Source of the DNA: Cyanobacterium aponinum PCC 10605
GTDB taxonomy: Bacteria > Cyanobacteriota > Cyanobacteriia > Cyanobacteriales > Cyanobacteriaceae
Assembly: GCF_000317675.1 (NCBI RefSeq)
Contig: NC_019776.1
Location: forward strand, 2,790,001-2,854,000
DNA: 64,000 nucleotides
Direction of reading: 5' to 3'
The translations under genes were made by a program, and so were the position numbers. This document shows positions 16,932 to 26,165 of the stretch, in pieces. Each line of letters opens with the position of its first letter. The stretch's first letter is position 1. Below the pieces are notes generated by a model. The model was not told the DNA's origin. It did not search any database and was given only the letters and a program-made list of their open reading frames with translations.

Positions 16932-17394
16932 TTACTATAATATCCTTTTCTATATCTAAAATGGTAATGTCAATGAACATTGAGTCAAGTACAAAGAGAG
17001 AGATAGCATGAACCTATATCTAAAAATTGAGGTCAGTGAGAAGATGCCTCCCCCTGTATTAGTTTTGACCAATTTTCAGGAGTTGATAGAGATAAAACAT
17101 TATTCACCCTTAGAAAACTGTGCTTCGATTACACCAATTTAACTTGCAAAGGTTATTATTTCTTTGTATCCATTGAACAAAAAACTAAGTGTAATAAAGA
17201 TTATTAGTTGTGAACAGAAATGATCTATCAAAGGATTCATTCTTATCTCTAAAAGTATTTAAAATTGGTTTAACTAATCTTGACTCAACAGATTTTAGTC
17301 TTAATCTATAAATATAACCTATTCTGTCTTTTCTTCCAATTATTCCTTAGTATATAGTAAAATTGTATTAGTTTATTGATAAATAATATTTTAT
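16932..17394. other. 463-bp spacer with no convincing gene
   Basis: The spacer separates two divergently transcribed genes and is AT-rich. The only frame of note is ATG at 17008 to TAA at 17142, 44 codons (MNLYLKIEVSEKMPPPVL...), preceded by a purine-rich AGAGAGAG. It has no recognisable family and is listed only as a possibility. No hairpin terminators or dispersed repeats are seen. Confidence 0.5.
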
Positions 17395-18147
17395 ATGGCT
17401 AACTATCCCTTTATTTTGACCAGTGAATTAGTAAACATTAAGCATGGTAAGTACATTGTGAAAGTGTGTGTCCATCAAAATCAGCAAATTATTAGCACTG
17501 CCCACTCAGAAGGTTATACCGTAGAAGAAGCGGAAGACAATGCCAGAAAAAGAGCGATTCTCTTTGCCAATGAATCTGTTAATGTGCATAATGTGCAGAA
17601 TATTCCCGTTTCCACTACCAATAAAGTAACCTCTCCTCCTCCTGTGGAACAAAAATCGAAACCTCCGACAAATTCCCCCTCCACAAAGACGAATCTTTCT
17701 GAAAATATTACCCATCCTCCTGCCCCTCCTCAAAAACCACCGATTAAACCCCCGATGTCTCCACAAAAGGAAACAAAACCATCGGAAATAACTCCTCCTC
17801 CCCTTCAAAATGAAAGTTCACCAGAGGAAATAACCCCTCCTCCCATAAATCATCGTGATGAAAGTTTACCATTAGAAATCCCAGAAAATCACAATGGCAA
17901 AGAGGAAATACTTTCTGCCCCAACAAATGATATTGAAGAAAGCCCCACTCTACCTTTATCTTTAGAGACGAATGAAACTATGGATTTCAGTCAAATTATA
18001 GATCAAACTACTTTTGAAATGAAGCGTTTAGGATGGACTCAAGATCAAGGTAAAAAATATCTATTAGAAACCTACGGTAAAAAATCTCGCCATCTATTAT
18101 CAGATCAAGAATTAATTGAGTTTTTGCAATATCTACAAAGTCAATGA
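17395..18147 (+). CDS. Proline-rich conserved cyanobacterial protein of unknown function
   Basis: The 250-residue protein has two compact ends joined by a disordered middle. Residues 1-60 form a beta-alpha unit (ILTSELVNIKHGKYIVKVCV, then TVEEAEDNARKRAI). Residues 65-190 are rich in Pro, Glu and Ser with repeated short phrases such as EITPPP. The final 55 residues form a helical domain with the pattern MKRLGWTQDQGKKYLLETYG and KKSRHLLSDQELIEFLQYL. I recall this C-terminal pattern from other cyanobacterial proteins but cannot name a function. No signal peptide or membrane segment, so it is cytoplasmic. It stands alone between the RNase gene and a MITE-like element. Confidence 0.75.
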   Translation: MANYPFILTSELVNIKHGKYIVKVCVHQNQQIISTAHSEGYTVEEAEDNARKRAILFANESVNVHNVQNIPVSTTNKVTSPPPVEQKSKPPTNSPSTKTNLSENITHPPAPPQKPPIKPPMSPQKETKPSEITPPPLQNESSPEEITPPPINHRDESLPLEIPENHNGKEEILSAPTNDIEESPTLPLSLETNETMDFSQIIDQTTFEMKRLGWTQDQGKKYLLETYGKKSRHLLSDQELIEFLQYLQSQ

Positions 18148-18263
18148 TTAAGACGTTAGGAGTTCAGAAAGAGGTTTCAGGTTTCAGATTGCAGATGTTT
18201 TTTATTATTTATTATCAATAATCAACTATAAACCATTTACCTTTGCCCTCCCCCTCGAGAGGC

Positions 18264-18513
18264 AGGGTTTTTTCAAAGTCAGGGCAAAATTATCTTGCCC
18301 TCACCCCCAACCCCTCTCCCACAGTAGAGGGGAGCGTTTTTTCTTAATAATTGATTAATTAATACTTAAAAACTCCGAACACTTATTACTTTCTTCTAAA
18401 ACCTGCAACCTGCAACCTGACACCTAACACCTAACCTTATCAGATATTCTTAAACCGAACTGAGGTTATTTGTTAGTTTCAAAAATTGACATTTTTGAGA
18501 ATGAAAAAACCCC
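18264..18513. mobile_element. MITE-like element, copy 2, with a nested repeat
   Basis: It starts AGGGTTTTTTCA, follows copy 1 (1267-1438) nearly base for base for about 110 bp, and ends GAATGAAAAAACCC. In place of a 17-bp stretch of copy 1 it carries about 95 bp that contain a heptamer-repeat element. The terminal base of the right inverted repeat has changed from T to C. No clear target duplication is visible. Confidence 0.7.
18401..18468 (+). repeat. Heptamer-repeat element nested in the MITE-like copy
   Basis: ACCTGCA twice, ACCTGAC, ACCTAAC twice, then the constant tail ending ACCGAACTGAGGTTA. It interrupts the element that runs uninterrupted at 1267-1438. Confidence 0.85.
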
Positions 18514-18573
18514 GGGGATAAAGAGGGGGTTTACCTCTTGCCCTTTTCTTAATTCCTAATAAAAATCTGTTAA

Positions 18574-19701
18574 CTATTTTACTTTTAACTGGAAAACACT
18601 AAGGAAAAAACTGGCAAAAATAATTTGTAACCCGAGTGCGATCGCAGTTACAGAGGGGATAACTAAACGCATAGTTTGGACAGGGTTTAATGCCCCAAAA
18701 CCCACAGCTTCCCATTGAAAAAGAGCAAAAATAGAAGTAATTAAACCAGCAATAAATAAAATTGAACCAATAATTAAACCAATTTCTAAACTAAATAAAT
18801 CCTTAAATTTAAGTACTCTTTTATCATTAGGTAATAAACCTTCTTGAATAGCATAAATTTTAGTGAAAACTGCAAAATTAACTAGCTGAAAACCAATAAT
18901 GATAGCTGTAGCTGAATATAATAAACTATGAACTCTTGGACTAGCCAAAAGAATAATAGTGCTAATTAATCCCATAATCATCAAGAAAAAACCGGGATAA
19001 AGAAATAACCAACGGGGGCTATATAACAACAAAAAACGAAGATGGCGCCAACCATCGCGCCAAGTGCGTAAATGGGGTTTACGAGAACGTCCATCAGGTG
19101 ATAAGGTAGTTGGTACTTCAGTTATTTTTAAGCCGTTAAGAGTCGCTTTAACAACCATTTCTGAAGCAAATTCCATACCTGTGGTGCGTAAATTCAAGCT
19201 CATAATTGCCCGTTTACGAAATCCTCTCAGGCCACAATGAAAATCATTACAAGGACTTTTAAAAAATAGCTTACCTAGCCAAGTTAAGACAGGATTACCT
19301 AAATATTTATGAAGAAAAGGCATCGCATTCGGTTTGATTCCCCCCTTGAAACGATTACCCATAACTAAATCATAGCCTTCTCTCAACTTTTCTACAAAAG
19401 GATTTAAACTCCTAAAATCATAACTATCATCAGCATCCGCCATAATAATAAACTCACCTTTAGCCGCAATTATTCCCCCCATCAAAGCACTTCCATAACC
19501 TTTTTCGGTGACATTAACTAATCTCGCTCCCATCCTTTTTGCAATATCTTGAGAGCCGTCCGTGCTTCCATTGTCCGCAATTAACACCTCCCCCTGAATT
19601 TGATACTCTTGAAGATACCATTGGGCTTTTTCAATACAAGTAGCAAGGGTTTCCGCCTCATTCAAACAAGGCATAATGATAGATAATTCAAGGGTTTCCA
19701 T
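18574..19701 (-). CDS. Family 2 glycosyltransferase with C-terminal membrane helices
   Basis: The 375-residue enzyme has an N-terminal GT-A domain (METLELSIIMPCLNEAETL; ADNGSTDGS; MADADDSYDF as the metal-binding DxD; MGNRFKGG). Two hydrophobic pairs at about residues 225-265 and 300-370 anchor it in the membrane. This is the layout of polyprenyl-phosphate sugar transferases (DPM1/DPG synthase-like), which load glucose or mannose onto a lipid carrier for envelope glycans. The sugar is unknown. The ATG at 19701 starts the conserved strand immediately. It is separated from the decayed region that begins 110 bp upstream. Confidence 0.9.
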   Translation of the reverse strand: METLELSIIMPCLNEAETLATCIEKAQWYLQEYQIQGEVLIADNGSTDGSQDIAKRMGARLVNVTEKGYGSALMGGIIAAKGEFIIMADADDSYDFRSLNPFVEKLREGYDLVMGNRFKGGIKPNAMPFLHKYLGNPVLTWLGKLFFKSPCNDFHCGLRGFRKRAIMSLNLRTTGMEFASEMVVKATLNGLKITEVPTTLSPDGRSRKPHLRTWRDGWRHLRFLLLYSPRWLFLYPGFFLMIMGLISTIILLASPRVHSLLYSATAIIIGFQLVNFAVFTKIYAIQEGLLPNDKRVLKFKDLFSLEIGLIIGSILFIAGLITSIFALFQWEAVGFGALNPVQTMRLVIPSVTAIALGLQIIFASFFLSVFQLKVK

Positions 19702-19810
19702 AAATATTTAGGAGTCAAGATGAGTAGGAATTAACAACCTTCAAATATCAACTATTACCCGTCACCTGTCAAGTTTTGATTTTGATTATTTGGGGAAAGT
19801 AAGGTTTTGA

Positions 19811-20229
19811 TTATGGTTTCCAAAATTCAATTGCACCCTTGGGTAGTTGTTTTAGTAATTTATCGAATGCCTCTTCGTCCACGTGTCTTCGTAATGCCCT
19901 AGCTACATCTTGAATTGCGGTGTCTGTGGAAAAATTGTGGTCTTTACGTAATGATTTCACTTCTTCTGTCATAACGTCACGGTTTTCAAATGGTTTTTTT
20001 CCTCGTTAATATCCCAATCCGTGACAAACAAGGCTCGAAGACAAATAGGTAGAACATTTGCAAATGCTATCGAATCTTTTGTGGAAAGCCGACGACGAAA
20101 CACCTGAAAAACGGCTTGGGTCATGGTATATGTAACATGAGTACTCCAGAGTCCTGCGGTATCCCTTGCATCTATAAGATAATCATAAAACTTGTCAGAA
20201 GCTCTTGCGTATTCAGCTGGTACTGGCAT
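19811..20229 (-). pseudogene. DUF2267 protein split by a frameshift in an A run
   Basis: The first part (20229 to 19969) reads MPVPAEYARASDKFYDYLID up to DINEEKNHLKTVTL and stops. The second (19972 to 19811) reads MTEEVKSLRKDHNFSTDTAI to LLKQLPKGAIEFWKP. The junction is a run of seven A on the coding strand (19994-20000). Adding one A gives NEEKKPFENRDVMTEEV and a single 139-residue DUF2267 protein of normal length, a helical family of unknown function. It may be a true loss, translational slippage, or a homopolymer sequencing error. Confidence 0.8.
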
Positions 20230-20303
20230 ATTAATCTTACCTTAAGTAATCTTTTAATGTATTGGTTATTTCTAATATAATCTCTTAATAAAGAATGATA
20301 ACT

Positions 20304-20573
20304 TCATAATATATAGTTTCCTTCATCTTCCCGTCTATCTTGAAAGTTAGGCGAATTTTTTGCCGATATTATAAGGAGGATCGACAAATATGAGATCGAT
20401 TCATCTTCAATATATTCATTTAATAATGTGATAGCATCTCCTAAAATAATTCTTGTTTTTTCATTTTGAAATAGAGATTTTAAATTCATATGTTTTTTTG
20501 ATCTTGTTTTCAAACAATCGAAGTAAGGATTTTTAACACCTTGAGAAAAATCATAATTATCTCTCATAATCAA
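20304..20573 (-). pseudogene. N-terminal remnant of a DNA methyltransferase fused to an antitoxin-like segment
   Basis: The frame opens with DNYDFSQGVKNPYFDC, a pattern typical of small antitoxin-like proteins. It runs into MNLKSLFQNEKTRIILGDAI and LLNEYIEDESI, the usual start of an N4/N6 amino-methyltransferase. The next motif is out of frame: shifting by one at about 20395 gives DLIFVDPPYNIGKKFA with the DPPY catalytic motif. A second shift near 20349 returns to NFQDRREDEGNY. The change fits loss of a GATC unit and gain of one base. The rest of the enzyme is absent, so it is non-functional. Confidence 0.75.
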
Positions 20574-20710
20574 TACTCCTTCCTAAAAATATAGTATTTT
20601 AAAACAAATATAAATTCGAGTAAAAAATAAATCAAAAGTTATTTAATTAAGTCTTTAGGGTGGGCATTATCTACCAAAATCTTACGAATTTATTGATTTT
20701 TTCATCTTCA

Positions 20711-21094
20711 TTATTTAATTTGTTCCCTTAAAAGATTTAATTTTTGTTTGACTCTATTTAATTTATTTTGTTGTTTTTCTTGTTCCAATATCATTATAAT
20801 TTTATCCAATTCTAATCCAAATTCTTCTAACTCTAAATTAGTTCAACGTACATTATTTAATAAACGATTTCTAGTTGCTTGGTTAGGAATAGGAGGTAAG
20901 TTATTGATCATAATTGCGACTCCAATTTTACTTCTTGAATACTGCGTTGCCAAGCACCGAATACGGAGTTAATTTTGTTGTATAGCCTTTGTTAATAAAT
21001 CAATCATAGCATTACTTGCGGTGGGTTGGGCTTGGGCGATCGAAACTTCTAATTGAGAAAGTTGAAAATAAAGAATAAAAGTTTGTCGTTGCCA
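20711..21094 (-). pseudogene. Two decayed overlapping frames of unknown identity
   Basis: The upstream frame reads WQRQTFILYFQLSQLEVSIA to IDLLTKAIQQ. After a one-base slip in a short A run it continues NSVFGAWQRSIQEVKLESQL and stops, overlapping by ATGA a second frame. That frame (20911 to 20711) starts MINNLPPIPNQATRNRLLNN, has an in-frame TGA after NNVR, and ends as a coiled coil (LEQEKQQNKLNRVKQKLNLL). Its upstream portion is cut off at the RAYT/REP block. The adjacent methyltransferase remnant hints at a former restriction system, but no nuclease motif is visible. A piece of GGGTGGGCATT repeat lies at 20658. Confidence 0.45.
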
Positions 21095-21120
21095 CTTTAG
21101 TGGCATTATCATCGGTAGAA

Positions 21121-21147
21121 TGAAGGCTAAAGCCATTACTACGAACA
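21121..21147 (+). repeat. REP-like sequence upstream of the RAYT gene
   Basis: GAAGGCTAAAGCCATTACTACGAAC has the same core and tail as the repeats downstream of the gene (21748-21880) and the isolated copy at 48791. It lies directly before the RAYT start. Confidence 0.7.
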
Positions 21148-21153
21148 AGAATT

Positions 21154-21747
21154 ATGTATGAGTATCATAAATTAACTCCTCAACAAAGATTAGAATTAGT
21201 ACAAGAGAGACTTAAAAGGGGATTTCCCCCCCATTCCCCTCCTCACCCCATACAAATTGAGGGTTTTTATTTGCTTACAATTGCCTGTTATCAACATCAA
21301 AAGATTTTAAATAATTCTTCTCGCCGTCAACAATTATTAAACCTCTTGTTTGAAAAATGTATCCATGAAGCAATAGATATTAGGGGGTGGGTAATTTTGG
21401 TGAATCATTATCATTTATTGGTATATTTGCCTAATTTATCAATTCTCACTTCAATTTTTAAAGCTATTCACGGTGTTACTTCCTATCAATGGAATTTAGA
21501 AGATAATCAACGAGGGCGTAAAGTATGGTATCGTTTTAGCGATCGAGCTATTCGTTCCGAAAGACATTACTATACAACATTAAATTATATACATTATAAT
21601 CCAGTGAAACATAACTACGTCAATTCTCCCTATGATTGGTTAGAAAGTAGTGTACATTGGTATTTAGAGGAGAAAGGTAGAGAGTGGTTAAGGGATAGTT
21701 GGGTGAAATACCCTGTAAGAGACTGTGGTAAAGGATGGGATGATTAA
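21154..21747 (+). CDS. rayT: REP-associated tyrosine transposase (RAYT, Y1 HUH family)
   Basis: The 197-residue single-domain protein has the HUH-type motif as VNHYHLLVYL (His-x-His) and a downstream catalytic tyrosine region YTTLNYIHYNPVKHN typical of RAYT and IS200-like Y1 enzymes. These nick single-stranded DNA at hairpins and are associated with spread of REP sequences. The gene is intact and flanked on both sides by REP-like repeats, the classic REPtron layout. The N-terminus MYEYHKLTPQQRLELVQERL matches the cyanobacterial RAYT style. It interrupts the older coding remnant at 20711-21094, so it arrived later. Confidence 0.9.
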   Translation: MYEYHKLTPQQRLELVQERLKRGFPPHSPPHPIQIEGFYLLTIACYQHQKILNNSSRRQQLLNLLFEKCIHEAIDIRGWVILVNHYHLLVYLPNLSILTSIFKAIHGVTSYQWNLEDNQRGRKVWYRFSDRAIRSERHYYTTLNYIHYNPVKHNYVNSPYDWLESSVHWYLEEKGREWLRDSWVKYPVRDCGKGWDD

Positions 21748-21880
21748 AACTCTAAAGAGGTTACTACAAACAGGTTCGTAGTGAGGGCTTTAGCCCTTTA
21801 AAACCTCTAAAGAGATTACTACAAACGGGTTCATAATGAAGGCTTTAGCTCTTAAAAAGCCCTAAAGGGCTTACTACGAA
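21748..21880. repeat. Cluster of REP-like palindromes (BIME-like) after the RAYT gene
   Basis: Two and a half units are present. Each combines a direct half (CTCTAAAGAGGTTACTACAA) with an inverted half (GTTCGTAGTGAGGGCTTTAG). Units alternate orientation, forming hairpins of AGGGCTAAAGCCCT type followed by TTACTACRAAC. Confidence 0.8.
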
Positions 21881-21882
21881 CT

Positions 21883-21920
21883 TAAGCACTAAAATACTTC
21901 GTCACAGGATGATAACAGAC
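21883..21920 (-). repeat. Duplicated 3' end of metH, 38 bp
   Basis: On the minus strand it still encodes CYHPVTKYFSA followed by TAA. It matches the true metH end at 22485-22522 in 34 of 38 positions. The brnTA module lies exactly between the two copies. Confidence 0.85.
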
Positions 21921-21924
21921 CCAT

Positions 21925-22194
21925 TTAATGAGGTTTAATATAATCTCTCAATAAATCATTAATTTCTGTTTGATGCTTAATCTCATTTTCTTTGTACCAA
22001 TTCACAATTTCAGCATCAAGAAAAAGCGTTAAAGATTGTTTTTCTGGAGATTTTAAACCACGTCTAATGACAGCATTTTTAGCCATTTCTGGAGTAATTT
22101 CAGGGCAATCGGAAAAATCAATATTTTCATCACTCATTGATTCTAGTTTTTCCCAATCAGTCATAGATTTCATTGAAGTAAATTTGTTGCTCAT
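21925..22194 (-). CDS. brnA: BrnA-type antitoxin
   Basis: The 89-residue protein has an acidic N-terminal toxin-binding part (about 1-45) and a C-terminal ribbon-helix-helix domain (LTLFLDAEIVNWYKENEI to INDLLRDYI). This is the BrnA layout: it neutralises BrnT and represses the operon. The frame overlaps the end of brnT by 38 bases, so translation is coupled. The ATG at 22194 is used because it keeps the conserved N-terminus. It starts only a few bases from the duplicated metH end on its downstream side. Confidence 0.85.
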   Translation of the reverse strand: MSNKFTSMKSMTDWEKLESMSDENIDFSDCPEITPEMAKNAVIRRGLKSPEKQSLTLFLDAEIVNWYKENEIKHQTEINDLLRDYIKPH

Positions 22195-22432
22195 TTTTCG
22201 TTGCCTTTCGTGCTGATATAATTCTAATTTTATTACTTATCTCTGTATAAACAACAACAATGATTTTACCATTTAACAAGCCAATGGCAATAAATCTTTG
22301 TTCACCATAATTAAATCGATTATCTTCTATTGTAACCGTGTCATAATCAAATATTTTTCGAGCATCGATAAAATCTATACCGTGCTTAGTAATATTTGTT
22401 TGACGTTTATTCTCATCCCATTCAAATTTCAT
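22157..22432 (-). CDS. brnT: BrnT-type ribonuclease toxin
   Basis: The 91-residue protein starts MKFEWDENKRQTNITKHGID, the diagnostic opening of BrnT (RelE-like fold). It continues FIDARKIFDYDTVTI, then RFIAIGLLNGKIIVVVYTEI and IRIISARKAT, the conserved RISARKA-type end bearing the catalytic Arg. BrnT cleaves RNA and is held by BrnA. Toxin-first order is normal for this family. The module sits just after metH on the same strand, within a metH-derived direct repeat. Confidence 0.9.
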   Translation of the reverse strand: MKFEWDENKRQTNITKHGIDFIDARKIFDYDTVTIEDNRFNYGEQRFIAIGLLNGKIIVVVYTEISNKIRIISARKATKNEQQIYFNEIYD

Positions 22433-22460
22433 CTTTAATTATATTTATTTTTCATGTAGG

Positions 22461-22475
22461 GTGGGCATTGCCCAC
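22461..22475. repeat. GTGGGCATTGCCCAC dispersed palindrome
   Basis: GTGGGCA and TGCCCAC flank a central T. Variants occur at 20660 (degraded) and 54139-54153. It is preceded by TAGG and followed by CAAAA in a pattern common in cyanobacterial spacers. Confidence 0.75.
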
Positions 22476-22483
22476 CAAAACTT

Positions 22484-25400
22484 CTAAGCACTAAAATACT
22501 TAGCTACAGGATGATAACAAACGATCGCACTTGTGGACTGTTCGGGGTATATTTGTTCTGACTCATCCATATACATACCAATGCGTTTAGCGTCTAGTAA
22601 ATCTAATTGTACATACTGATCTTGCATATTCGGACAGGCAGGATAACCAAAACTATACCGTGAACCTTGATAATGTTGCTTAAAGATTTCTTTGATATTG
22701 TCAGGCTCTAAATGTCCAAAACCTAACTCACGGCGAATCCTTGCATGACACCATTCCGCCATCGCTTCCGCCGTTTGTACTGCCATACCATGATAATAGA
22801 GGTAATTGGTATATTCATCATTGGCAAACAGTTTTTGAGCGTATTCTGTGGCAATTTCTCCCACTGTCACCGCTTGGAGAGGGAAAACATCGATTATGCC
22901 TGAGTCTTTAGAGGCGAAAAAGTCCGCAATACATAGTCTTTTACCAGACTTTTGACGGGGAAATTCAAACTTGGCAATTTCTTCCTTCGCTTCTGGATTT
23001 TCCGGGTTATAAATATATAAAGTATTCCCCTCCGATTGACAAGGAAAATAACCATAAACTAGAGTAGGATGTAATAAATTTTCCGCTTTAATTTTGGCTT
23101 TCCATTCCTCTAAAATAGGATAAACTTTTTCTTGCAAAAACTGATCATATTCCTCTCTAGGTTGCCCTTGAGGTTTACGGAATTGCCATTGCCCTGCAAA
23201 CAGTGCTTGTAAGTCTAAATACCAGAGAATTTCGTCTAAATTAAGCTCATCAGGAGACATGATTTTTGTTCCCCAAAAAGGAGGAGTTGGACGTTCAATA
23301 TTTGGGTCAACTGCTTCACTTCTTCGGGTATCAATTTCTATTTTTTCTGACAGGCTAGAATCCTTTTTAAATTTTTCTTTTTCTTCCCCTGATTCATCAA
23401 AATTTCTCCCTTTAAAGAGATGATTTTCTTCGGCAAAATCTCCTAAAAATCCCTCAAAATCATCCCACTGATTGCTATGTTTAGAGGGCATTAATTTATC
23501 CATAAAATGCAAATCAGCAAAGGCATCTTTACCGTAAACTACTTTTCCTTTATAGGTTTTTTGACAGTCTTCATAGACAAATTTTGGAGTTAATGCCGCT
23601 CCCCCTAAGATAACAGGCACAGTAATTCCCTCTTGGTTAAATGTCTCTAAATTGTCTTTCATAAAAGCAGTGGATTTTACTAATAAACCACTCATAGCGA
23701 TACAATCTGCGTTCGATTCACGGTAGGCTTGAATAATGTTTTCTACGGGTTGTTTAATACCTAAATTAATCACTTTATAGCCATTATTAGACAGAATAAT
23801 ATCCACTAAATTTTTACCAATATCGTGAACATCTCCTTTCACCGTAGCGATTAAAAATGTACCTTTTCCACTACCATCACTATCCGCTTTATCCATAAAT
23901 GGTTCAAGAAAAGCAACGGCGGCTTTCATTGTTTGAGCAGATTGTAAAACGAAGGGTAATTGCATTTGTCCACTACCAAACAATTCTCCCACAACTTTCA
24001 TCCCATCTAATAAAAAGACGTTGATAATATCTAAGGGAGGATACTTTTCTAAGGCTATTTTTAACGCATCTTCTAAGCCGATTCTTTCTCCTTCAATAAT
24101 ATGTTGTTTTAGTCTTTCTTCGATGGGTAAATCTGCCACATTTTTCTTATTACTTTTAGTGGTTTTACCCTCAAATAAGGTGGTTAATTTTCCTAATGGA
24201 TCATAAGTACAAATATCGCCGTCAAATTCTCTTAAATCATAGATTAAATCACGGCATACTTTTAACGCTTCTTCGTCTATTTTTGCCAATGGTAATATTT
24301 TACTAGCAGATACGATCGCACCGTCCATCCCTACCTGCATGGCTTCATGGAGAAACACCGAGTTTAACACCTGTCTCGCCGCAGGATTCAACCCGAAGGA
24401 GATATTCGACACCCCTAACATAAAATGACATTCGGGGAACATTGCATGGATGCGTTGGATAGATTCGATCGTTGCTTTACCGTTTTCTCTGTCTTCCTCA
24501 ATCCCCGTAGAAATGGGCAAAGCAAGGGTATCAAAAAAGATTTCATGGGCAGGAATACCAAATTTAACTGCATCGTTATAAGCACGTTGGGCTATTTCCA
24601 CCTTTTTATCCGCCGTGCGTGCCATACCATCCTCATCGATTGTACCAATAACCACCCCTGCACCATATTCCTTGGCTAATTCCAACACCTTGAAAAATCG
24701 TTCTTCTCCGTCTTCGTAGTTGGTAGAGTTGAGGATACATTTACCCCCTGCAACCTTTAAACCTGCCTCCATTTTTTGCCACTCGGTGGAGTCTAACATC
24801 AAGGGGAGGGTAACATTATTCACCAGACGGGAAGCCAATTCGTGCATATCTTTTACCCCGTCGCGCCCCACATAATCTACGTTAACATCGAGGATGTGCG
24901 CCCCTTCTTTTACTTGGGCTTTGGCGAGGGAAATTAAACCATCCCAATCTTCGGCATTGAGTAAATCACGGCATTTTTTCGAGCCACTGGCATTGAGTCT
25001 TTCCCCTACAATTAAGAAAGAGTTATCCTGTTGATAGGGTTGAGTGGTGTAAATGGATGCCGCCGAAGGCTCATAATGATATTGTCTTTGTTTGGGTTTT
25101 AATGTACTGGCGATTTCTGCTAAGGCTCTAATATGCTCGTAACGGGTTCCACAACACCCGCCGATAATTTGAACCCCTAAGTCTTCGATGAAGTGCATTA
25201 ACGCCATGCGTAGTTCGATAGGTGTCAAGCGGTAATGAGCTTGTCCGCCCACGTTTTCGGGTAATCCTGCGTTGGGAATACAGGAGACAACAAAAGGAGA
25301 GTTTTCGCTCAAATATTTGATGTGGGGCTTCATCAAATCAGGACCGGTGGCACAGTTTAGCCCCATAATATCGATAGGATAGCGCTCTAAAATGGTGAGG

Positions 25401-26035
25401 GCGGCGTTAATTTCTGTACCCACTAACATTGTACCCATTGTCTCCATGGTAACGGATACCATGAGGGGAAGTCTTTCTCCTTTTTCGGCAAATACTTCTT
25501 CAATGGCGTTAAGGGCGGCTTTGATTTGTAAGACATCCTGACAGGTTTCGACTAATAATAAGTCAACCCCACCATCGTATAACCCTTGTACTTGGGTTAC
25601 ATAGGCGTTTTTGAGGGTGTCGTAGTCGATATGTCCTAGTGTTGGTAATTTTGTCCCAGGTCCCATGCTTCCTGCCACGAAACGGGGTTTTTCTGGGGTT
25701 GAATATTCATCGGCTAATCTTTTGGCAAGTTGGGCGGCGGTTTTGTTGAGATAATAGGAGCGATCGGCTAAGTCATATTCTGCTAAAACTAAGGGAGTAC
25801 CCCCAAAGGTGTCGGTTTCGATAACGTCTGCCCCTGCTTCCAAAAAGCCTCGATGCACGGTTTCTACGGCTTCAGGTTTAGTATGAACTAAATACTCGTT
25901 ACATCCTTCGTATTCTGCACCGCCAAAGTCTTCGGCTGTGAGGTTTTGCACTTGCAGATTCGTACCCATCGCACCATCAAATACTAGCACGGGGCGATCG
26001 CTGCTGTGTAGTCTTTCTAAAAATCGGCTTTTCAT
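22484..26035 (-). CDS. metH: Cobalamin-dependent methionine synthase
   Basis: The 1183-residue enzyme transfers a methyl group from methyltetrahydrofolate to homocysteine. It has all four modules. The homocysteine domain (1-320) has a zinc-ligand GGCCGT motif. The pterin domain (about 340-620) has [12 protein letters not shown] and [11 protein letters not shown]. The B12 domain (650-870) has [18 protein letters not shown] with the lower-ligand His737. The C-terminal reactivation domain binds S-adenosylmethionine ([15 protein letters not shown]). Length is slightly under the E. coli enzyme. No riboswitch is evident in the 130-bp leader. Fragments of both of its ends occur nearby, each bracketing a toxin-antitoxin module, but this copy is intact. 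Confidence 0.97.
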   Translation of the reverse strand: MKSRFLERLHSSDRPVLVFDGAMGTNLQVQNLTAEDFGGAEYEGCNEYLVHTKPEAVETVHRGFLEAGADVIETDTFGGTPLVLAEYDLADRSYYLNKTAAQLAKRLADEYSTPEKPRFVAGSMGPGTKLPTLGHIDYDTLKNAYVTQVQGLYDGGVDLLLVETCQDVLQIKAALNAIEEVFAEKGERLPLMVSVTMETMGTMLVGTEINAALTILERYPIDIMGLNCATGPDLMKPHIKYLSENSPFVVSCIPNAGLPENVGGQAHYRLTPIELRMALMHFIEDLGVQIIGGCCGTRYEHIRALAEIASTLKPKQRQYHYEPSAASIYTTQPYQQDNSFLIVGERLNASGSKKCRDLLNAEDWDGLISLAKAQVKEGAHILDVNVDYVGRDGVKDMHELASRLVNNVTLPLMLDSTEWQKMEAGLKVAGGKCILNSTNYEDGEERFFKVLELAKEYGAGVVIGTIDEDGMARTADKKVEIAQRAYNDAVKFGIPAHEIFFDTLALPISTGIEEDRENGKATIESIQRIHAMFPECHFMLGVSNISFGLNPAARQVLNSVFLHEAMQVGMDGAIVSASKILPLAKIDEEALKVCRDLIYDLREFDGDICTYDPLGKLTTLFEGKTTKSNKKNVADLPIEERLKQHIIEGERIGLEDALKIALEKYPPLDIINVFLLDGMKVVGELFGSGQMQLPFVLQSAQTMKAAVAFLEPFMDKADSDGSGKGTFLIATVKGDVHDIGKNLVDIILSNNGYKVINLGIKQPVENIIQAYRESNADCIAMSGLLVKSTAFMKDNLETFNQEGITVPVILGGAALTPKFVYEDCQKTYKGKVVYGKDAFADLHFMDKLMPSKHSNQWDDFEGFLGDFAEENHLFKGRNFDESGEEKEKFKKDSSLSEKIEIDTRRSEAVDPNIERPTPPFWGTKIMSPDELNLDEILWYLDLQALFAGQWQFRKPQGQPREEYDQFLQEKVYPILEEWKAKIKAENLLHPTLVYGYFPCQSEGNTLYIYNPENPEAKEEIAKFEFPRQKSGKRLCIADFFASKDSGIIDVFPLQAVTVGEIATEYAQKLFANDEYTNYLYYHGMAVQTAEAMAEWCHARIRRELGFGHLEPDNIKEIFKQHYQGSRYSFGYPACPNMQDQYVQLDLLDAKRIGMYMDESEQIYPEQSTSAIVCYHPVAKYFSA

Positions 26036-26165
26036 GTTCAGCTAATTGATTATGAGAAGTTTTATAACATTATGTTAACTACTTTACCTCTCAATTTATT
26101 TAAAAAGCTATCATCGACAAAAATTCAAAATAATCTGGGCAATCAATTAATTTTTCAATAATATT

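Noticed and set aside
17506-17808. Minus-strand arginine-rich frame opposite the proline-rich protein
   Set aside because: It is the antisense of Pro/Glu codons (runs of RRGR) with no ribosome site; the plus-strand gene has conserved ends.
20748-20972. Plus-strand frame of 74 codons in the decay zone
   Set aside because: The minus strand gives longer coherent protein (coiled-coil end, ATGA overlap), so this is a shadow.
21748-21880. CRISPR-like repeats near a toxin-antitoxin module
   Set aside because: Units alternate orientation, are adjacent to a RAYT gene and match REP palindromes, not CRISPR repeats.
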